Shown here: in pieces, positions 13,619 to 18,290 of the stretch
Numbering within the stretch: position 1 is the first letter of the stretch
Layout: every line of letters starts with the position of its first letter
NCBI RefSeq assembly: GCF_021107415.1
Contig: NZ_JAIOSW010000126.1
Coordinates: 1-18,290, forward strand
Reading direction: 5' to 3'
Length of the DNA: 18,290 nucleotides
Source: Desulfobacula sp.
Lineage (GTDB): Bacteria; Desulfobacterota; Desulfobacteria; Desulfobacterales; Desulfobacteraceae
Notes under the pieces: generated by a model
What the model saw: the letters and a program-made list of their open reading frames with translations, nothing else
Told to the model about the DNA's origin: nothing
Databases searched by the model: none
Translations under genes and position numbers: made by a program

Positions 13619-14962
13619 TCAGTTATTGGATAAAGAGAGTGATTTCTTAATATGATGCTTTGTTTTGCTGATCATATATAACGGGATGGATAGAATATTC
13701 TCATGAAATGACAGATCATGCATGGAATATCTTATGCCAAAAGGAATGTCAGGATATTTTTTAAGAAAAAGTTTCATGCTTTTCAAAGAACCTGTGGCTC
13801 CGGATTTAACTTCAACAGGAAAGACCATTCCTTCAATGCCAATGAGATAATCAACCTCAGCACTGCTTCCCCGTGCTTCCCTTGCCCAGAAAAAAAGTTC
13901 TGGTTCAGCATATGGATCTGAGCAGGAAAGCAGCTCCTGGGCAACAAATTGTTCTGCCACACTGCCCGCATTAATCTGCATAACCGGCATATCAAGGGCA
14001 ATGGGAGTCTGTATCCCAAGGGCATTTTGCATCATGCCCACATCAAGATATGCCAGCTTGAACTTTTTTTCATTGACACCTGCGGCTAATGGCAGCCCGG
14101 CACCGGAAGAGTGGCATATCCTTGTCAGGCATCTGGCCTCGCAAAGTAATTGGAGGGCATCTTTCAGAAATTTTGATTCTATATTGGGATTTACGCGGGA
14201 ATACCTGTAACGCTGTCCAACCATCCGGGGGGCACTTTCATACACCTGCTTTAGATATTTATGCTTTGCAGTGGAAGCATATTTTGAAAAGTCAGCAGCA
14301 TAGGTTCTTACAAGCCCCAATTGCAATCGCCGTATTTCCTCCATTGATATATTACCGGCAAAAGCATTGACAGCCGCGGGCATGCCGCCGATCAAAAAAT
14401 AGTTTCGTATCAGGTTTTCAAGACGACCCTGGATAACCTGGTCGATTCCTGTTTTTGGATTTATCGTATTTAAATATTCGTATAGTTTTTCTTCACCTGT
14501 GGCCATTAGAAATTCATCAAATGAGAGAGGAAACATGAATATGCTTTGGATGCGACCCACAGGCATCCTGAAATTTTTTGAGCGCAAAGCAAATTCAATA
14601 AGTGATCCTGCACCAATAACATGAAGTTCAGGTATTTTTTCATAAAAATACCGCAGGGAAGTGATCGCCCTTGGACACTCCTGGATTTCATCGAGAAATA
14701 ATAAAGTATGGCCTGGCTGTATGATATTTCTTGTGATAATTGAGAGGCGGTCAATGATTAGTTTTGGGTCATACTCTGAAAAACAATTTGCGAATTCAGG
14801 TTTTTCTTCAAAATTAATTGAAACAAGATTTTTGAACCGGGCTTTTCCAAAAGCAGTTATAGAATAGGTTTTACCAACCTGTCGTGCTCCTCTCACCAGG
14901 AGAGGCTGTCTCACAGGACTGGCTTTCCATTGATTTAAAATGGTGTCAATTTTGCGATCCAT
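13619..14962 (-). CDS. AAA-family ATPase with DUF4143 C-terminal domain
   Basis: A 447-aa protein of the AAA_14/DUF4143 family, a widespread group of unknown cellular role often found as isolated, horizontally moving genes. Walker A is GARQVGKT (25-32) and Walker B LLFLDE (87-92). A sensor-like GAGS lies at 117-120, followed by VGRIQSIFMFPLSFDEFL (135-152). The C-terminal domain ends in EVDYLI (369-374) and PVEVKSG (382-388), with Asp371, Glu384 and Lys386 arranged like a PD-(D/E)xK nuclease fold. Catalysis by this domain has not been established for the family as far as I know. The ATG has no good Shine-Dalgarno. Directly upstream are a 15-bp direct repeat and a 12-bp inverted repeat. It sits between the mttB operon and the dpp operon, beside a truncated gene, and has no evident functional link to either. 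Confidence 0.88.
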   Translation of the reverse strand: MDRKIDTILNQWKASPVRQPLLVRGARQVGKTYSITAFGKARFKNLVSINFEEKPEFANCFSEYDPKLIIDRLSIITRNIIQPGHTLLFLDEIQECPRAITSLRYFYEKIPELHVIGAGSLIEFALRSKNFRMPVGRIQSIFMFPLSFDEFLMATGEEKLYEYLNTINPKTGIDQVIQGRLENLIRNYFLIGGMPAAVNAFAGNISMEEIRRLQLGLVRTYAADFSKYASTAKHKYLKQVYESAPRMVGQRYRYSRVNPNIESKFLKDALQLLCEARCLTRICHSSGAGLPLAAGVNEKKFKLAYLDVGMMQNALGIQTPIALDMPVMQINAGSVAEQFVAQELLSCSDPYAEPELFFWAREARGSSAEVDYLIGIEGMVFPVEVKSGATGSLKSMKLFLKKYPDIPFGIRYSMHDLSFHENILSIPLYMISKTKHHIKKSLSLSNN

Positions 14963-14984
14963 ATGATCTTATTATCACGGTCAT

Positions 14985-15047
14985 TCATAAAAAACAAGGG
15001 TTAAATCAGATATTAAGTCATAAAAAACAAGGTGGTTTTATGACTTA
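14985..15047. repeat. Direct and inverted repeats upstream of the DUF4143 ATPase
   Basis: TCATAAAAAACAAGG occurs exactly twice, at 14985-14999 and 15018-15032 (33-bp period, about three helical turns). The second copy is also the left part of a perfect 12-bp inverted repeat: TAAGTCATAAAA (15014-15025) and TTTTATGACTTA (15036-15047) with a 10-bp loop. Read on the minus strand, each direct copy contains TTGTTT, a weak -35-like box. TAATAA lies 17 bp downstream of the proximal copy, close to the ATG. It may be an operator or promoter array of the ATPase gene, or a hairpin ending the dpp transcript, although no T-run follows. Confidence 0.6.
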
Positions 15048-15092
15048 TCATGATTCTATGTCAAATTTAATAAACATGTGGCAGATGTCTTT

Positions 15093-17195
15093 TTATCGTG
15101 CATGAATCCGTTCTGACTCATCCGGTACTCTCATGACCGGCTCAATTTTACTCAATTCTTCGATGGGAATATGACACTTGATGACATGCCGGTCTTCCAC
15201 CAACTGGTCTGTTGGAGGCTCATTATCACAAATGTCACCAATTTTCCGATGGCAGCGGGTGCAAAACGGGCATCCTTTTGGGGGATTTATTGCACTTGGC
15301 AGATCTCCTTCCAGAACTATTCTACGTTTGATTATTTCCGGATCAGCAATGGGAACGGCTGACAATAGAGCCTCTGTATAAGGATGATAAGGGGGAGCAA
15401 ATATTTGTTCTGTCGTTCCTCGCTCAAGGATATGCCCCAGATACATGACGACAATACGATCCGCCAGATACCGGACAACACTTAAATCATGACTGATAAA
15501 AAGCAGGGTGGTTTTATGCTCGCGCTGGATATCCATTAAAAGCTCTGTCACAGCGGCTGCCACTGATACATCCAAAGCAGACACCGGCTCATCACAAATT
15601 ACAATGCCCGGGTTCCCGGCAAATGCCCTGGCAATACCAATACGCTGCTTCTGACCGCCGGATAACTGCCTGGGTTTTCTGAAATAAAAATCTCTTGGCA
15701 GTTTGACGGTGTCCAGCAAGGTCATTACACGATTAAAAATTTTCTTTTTATCGGTCTCAACACCAAATTGTCTGATAACCCGTGATATCTGTCCACCAAT
15801 GGAATGGCTGGGATTTAAAGTATCAAAGGGATTTTGAAAAACCATCTGCAAAGAGCGGATCTGTTTGGTGGAACGGTCTCGAACCGCAATATCTGAAATA
15901 TCTTTTCCTTTATGGCGTATCTCTCCATCGGTTCCAGTCTCCAGGCCCATGAGAACTTTAGCAAAGGTTGATTTACCACATCCGGATTCACCAACAATAG
16001 CAACAGTCTCACTTTCATGGGCTGTAAAGTTCAGTTCTTCATTTGCTTTGACATGAGAAATACTTTTACCGGAAATTATGGCCATCAAAGAGGTGTCTTT
16101 TACCTCATAGTATTTTTTCATGCCATCCACATTCAGAACCCGTTTACCGATTTCAAGTGATTCCTTGACGGTCTCACCCGAAGCCTCTTTTGTATGATCA
16201 ATCTCTTTATACCGTAAACAGCGGACGCGATGATCCGGTGCACTGCCTTCCACATTTTCCATCCTGAAATGATCTTGATCACACAGGCCTTTTTTAAAAT
16301 GATCACAGCGGGGGCCGAAATAACACCCGGAAGGCCGTTCAAAAGGCAGGGGCAGCTGTCCCCGGATCGGCTTTAAGGGAGCGGCATCCTTATCTGCAGT
16401 GGGCAGGGGGATACACGAAAAAAGGCCGTGGGTATAGGGGTGTTTTGGCCAGGTAAAAAGAGAATTTATGGTGCCTTCCTCTACAACCTCACCCGAATAC
16501 ATCACAAATACCCGGTCGCAGGTTTCTAAAATCAATCCAAGGTTATGGGAGATATATATCTGGGAGGTGCCGAATTTTTTGCTGATATCAGCAATCAATT
16601 GAACAATCCCGGCTTCCACGGTAACATCCAGAGCAGTGGTGGGCTCATCCAATAATAACAAAGAGGGGTTGGACAAAAGCCCCATGGCAATGACGGCCCG
16701 CTGCTGCTGTCCGCCGGATAACTGATGGGGATAAGATTCCATAATTCGTTCAGGGTCGGGCAGCTTGGCAGCAGCCAGCATTTGTACAGACCTCTCGCGT
16801 GCTTCTTTTCTGGAGATATTTTCATGGGCCAGGGGTACTTCCATGAGCTGGGTGCTGATTTTAAGGCTTGGATTTAAAGAAGCAAAGGGCTCCTGATAAA
16901 TCATTGATATCTCTGACCCTCTAATACTGCGCAATTCATCTTCGCTTAGAATGGTTAAATCACGACCTTTGAACCTTATACTCCCGCTTTTAATACCGCC
17001 GTTGGCACCCATATACTGCATAATCACCATTGCAACGGTTGATTTGCCACAGCCTGACTCTCCGACAATACCGATGGTCTCACCGGGTTTAACTGTCAGG
17101 GAAAAATCAACTACGGCAGGTATTTCTCCGGCTCTTGTGTAATATGAAATACACAGATCTTTACAAACCAGTACAGGTTCTTGCTTGTCATTCAT
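15093..17195 (-). CDS. Fused dipeptide/oligopeptide ABC transporter ATPase (DppD-DppF fusion)
   Basis: A 700-aa cytoplasmic protein with two ABC ATPases in one chain, which energise import of peptides or related solutes. First half: Walker A GESGCGKST (45-53), signature LSGGQQQR (159-166), Walker B LLLLDEP (179-185), His217. Second half: Walker A GESGCGKST (402-410), signature LSGGQKQR (511-518), Walker B IVICDEP (531-537), His569. Each half ends in the oligopeptide-transporter C-terminal region (HPYTHGL 252-258; HPYTEAL 604-610) followed by a cysteine cluster: Cys291, 297, 305 and 326, and Cys642, 645, 648, 656 and 674. Such clusters hold an iron-sulfur centre in some OppD/DppD proteins. All ATPase motifs are intact. 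It lies 13 bp after dppC in the same operon. The fused arrangement, like YejF or GsiA, is not rare. The substrate may be a peptide, or a methylated amine given the neighbours; this is inference. Confidence 0.93.
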   Translation of the reverse strand: MNDKQEPVLVCKDLCISYYTRAGEIPAVVDFSLTVKPGETIGIVGESGCGKSTVAMVIMQYMGANGGIKSGSIRFKGRDLTILSEDELRSIRGSEISMIYQEPFASLNPSLKISTQLMEVPLAHENISRKEARERSVQMLAAAKLPDPERIMESYPHQLSGGQQQRAVIAMGLLSNPSLLLLDEPTTALDVTVEAGIVQLIADISKKFGTSQIYISHNLGLILETCDRVFVMYSGEVVEEGTINSLFTWPKHPYTHGLFSCIPLPTADKDAAPLKPIRGQLPLPFERPSGCYFGPRCDHFKKGLCDQDHFRMENVEGSAPDHRVRCLRYKEIDHTKEASGETVKESLEIGKRVLNVDGMKKYYEVKDTSLMAIISGKSISHVKANEELNFTAHESETVAIVGESGCGKSTFAKVLMGLETGTDGEIRHKGKDISDIAVRDRSTKQIRSLQMVFQNPFDTLNPSHSIGGQISRVIRQFGVETDKKKIFNRVMTLLDTVKLPRDFYFRKPRQLSGGQKQRIGIARAFAGNPGIVICDEPVSALDVSVAAAVTELLMDIQREHKTTLLFISHDLSVVRYLADRIVVMYLGHILERGTTEQIFAPPYHPYTEALLSAVPIADPEIIKRRIVLEGDLPSAINPPKGCPFCTRCHRKIGDICDNEPPTDQLVEDRHVIKCHIPIEELSKIEPVMRVPDESERIHAR

Positions 17196-17208
17196 AATTC
17201 TTTACCTT

Positions 17209-18102
17209 TTAATCACGTAATGAGATTTCACGCAACCCGTCCGCCAATAGATTAAATCCCAGAATCAATGAAGATATTGCAATACAGGGGAAAAGGGTCA
17301 TATGGGGGAAAACCATTGCCATCTGCCGTGTTTCATTTACCATCCCGCCCCAGTCAGGATCCGGTGGCGGCAAACCAAGACCTAAGAAACCAAGAACACC
17401 AATGGTAATAATGACATACCCGAGACGCAGGCAGGCATCCACAATAAGCGGACCCCTGGCATTGGGTAAAATCTCAAACAACATGATTCTCCAGTCGGAT
17501 TCACCCCGGGTCTGGGCGGCTGCCACATAGTCACGATTGCGAAGGTCCAGTACTAAACCACGTACTATACGCATGATTCCCGGAGAAGAGGCAAAGGTAA
17601 TGGCAATAACAATATTAAATCCCGAGGCACCAATGGTGGCAATAACGATGATGTAGAGCACCAGTACGGGAAATGATAAAATAATATCTGAAATACGGGA
17701 CAGGATGTCATCCACCAGGCCCCCGCGGTATCCGGCCATGAGTCCCATTAAAATTCCCACAGTGTAGGCGCACACGGTTGCAATGGGTGCATAAAATAAT
17801 ACGGTGCGGGATCCCCAGACAATACGGGACAAAATATCTCGGCCCATGTGATCCGTGCCCAGCCAGAATGTTCCGCCCGAAGCCGCCATTGTTCCCGGTT
17901 TGGCAAAGGGCTGAATCGCTGCATTTGGATCAAATTGTGCGATCAAAGGAGCAAAGACAGCGACGAGCACCCAGAACAGAACCAGAAAAGCACCAATCAT
18001 CCCCACCCAGCTTTCCCTCAGGAGTCCAAAAGATTTTATGATACGCCAAAGGGCTGCACCATAGCCCACAGAGGGCATTTCAGTAATAGATTTGGTTGTC
18101 AT
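17209..18102 (-). CDS. dppC: Peptide-type ABC transporter permease DppC
   Basis: A 297-aa inner-membrane permease. There is a first membrane segment at about 34-53, then a periplasmic stretch with GTDHMGRD (82-89), the standard GTDxxGRD motif of DppC/OppC. Membrane helices follow at about 100-125, 138-158, 161-180, 220-243 and 266-287. The cytoplasmic coupling loop DYVAAAQTRGESDWRIMLFE (191-210) and ILPNARGP (211-218) contacts the ATPase. AAGGAG lies upstream of the ATG. It follows dppB by 12 bp and precedes the fused ATPase gene by 13 bp, so the three genes form one operon read leftward. Length is normal. The substrate-binding protein, which would define the ligand, is not in the window. Confidence 0.93.
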   Translation of the reverse strand: MTTKSITEMPSVGYGAALWRIIKSFGLLRESWVGMIGAFLVLFWVLVAVFAPLIAQFDPNAAIQPFAKPGTMAASGGTFWLGTDHMGRDILSRIVWGSRTVLFYAPIATVCAYTVGILMGLMAGYRGGLVDDILSRISDIILSFPVLVLYIIVIATIGASGFNIVIAITFASSPGIMRIVRGLVLDLRNRDYVAAAQTRGESDWRIMLFEILPNARGPLIVDACLRLGYVIITIGVLGFLGLGLPPPDPDWGGMVNETRQMAMVFPHMTLFPCIAISSLILGFNLLADGLREISLRD

Positions 18103-18114
18103 TTATAAGTCTCC

Positions 18115-18290
18115 TTAACTGAAACGTATGCGGGGGTTAAGAAAGGTATAGCCGATATCCGCCAAGGTTTGAGAACTCACCGCCACAACCACCGCCACCA
18201 TTGCACAGGCTTCTAAGAGTGCAATATCATTATTCAGGGAAGCTTCTAAAAGCAATGCGCCAAACCCTTTATAGGCAAAGAAAAATTCAA
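18115..18290 (-). CDS. dppB: Peptide-type ABC transporter permease DppB, C-terminal part
   Basis: The last 57 residues are visible up to the window edge; the 5' part is outside. The sequence runs KGFGALLLEASLNNDIALLE, then a hydrophobic stretch AMVAVVVAV, and closes with ADIGYTFLNPRIRFS. This matches the last helix and the DPRIRx-type tail of DppB/OppB permeases, with Asn in place of the usual Asp. The stop codon is 12 bp before the dppC start, consistent with a dppBC-dppDF operon. The promoter, remaining domains and any binding protein lie beyond 18290. Confidence 0.85.
   Translation of the reverse strand, partial: EFFFAYKGFGALLLEASLNNDIALLEACAMVAVVVAVSSQTLADIGYTFLNPRIRFS

Noticed and set aside
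13544..13633. 29-codon frame overlapping the end of the oxidoreductase remnant
   Set aside because: No ribosome binding site or family resemblance; it is probably random sequence in a decayed region.
14884..15105. 73-codon plus-strand frame with the repeated peptide HKKQG
   Set aside because: The repeat simply translates the 15-bp DNA direct repeat, and half of the frame overlaps the ATPase gene antisense.
1..18290. CRISPR arrays, tRNA or rRNA genes, and insertion-sequence ends
   Set aside because: No regularly spaced repeats, cloverleaf-like sequences or transposase motifs were seen by eye.

Overview
The window looks like a chromosomal stretch from an anaerobic Desulfobacterota, most likely a Desulfobacterales-type sulfate reducer. 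This is inferred from gene content and not proven. The content pointing that way is two non-pyrrolysine MttB-family methyltransferases, a corrinoid protein, a methyl-THF:corrinoid methyltransferase, a tungsten-type aldehyde:ferredoxin oxidoreductase and a Dpp/Opp-type ABC importer.

Layout. (1) At 3-170 lies the C-terminal Fis-type DNA-binding end of a sigma-54-dependent regulator. A convergent ParB/sulfiredoxin-fold protein follows at 201-1115 (minus). (2) A divergent intergenic region at 1116-1381 carries a near-perfect hairpin and a competing alternative stem just upstream of a three-gene cassette. The cassette is MttB-type methyltransferase (1382-2833), corrinoid carrier (2902-3534) and methyl-THF methyltransferase (3550-4350). 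Together they form a complete route moving a methyl group from a methylated (probably quaternary) amine through a corrinoid protein to tetrahydrofolate. (3) A single giant gene (4564-9105, 1513 aa) encodes a GlmS-like protein. Its N-terminal Cys glutaminase domain is split by an insertion of about 290 residues. A GlmS-like double SIS region follows, then an extra C-terminal region of about 475 residues that may be a decayed second SIS pair. By hand alignment, two residues needed for sugar isomerisation in GlmS are replaced. This is the most unusual object in the window. (4) An AT-rich promoter region (9106-9422) is followed by an operon of FCD-type GntR regulator, aldehyde:ferredoxin oxidoreductase (ATGA overlap) and a second MttB homologue (TTG start). 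The operon ends in a broken stub of an FAD-dependent (DAO-type) oxidoreductase. (5) On the minus strand are a DUF4143-type AAA ATPase preceded by direct and inverted repeats, and the 3' part of a dppB-dppC-dppDF importer operon whose start lies beyond the window.

How it may fit together: the importer could bring in a peptide or a methylated amine. The MttB proteins would remove methyl groups, the corrinoid and THF enzymes would feed the C1 pool, and the aldehyde oxidoreductase and the lost FAD oxidoreductase would have handled the rest of the molecule. The actual substrates cannot be read from the sequence. The role of the giant GlmS-like protein is unknown.
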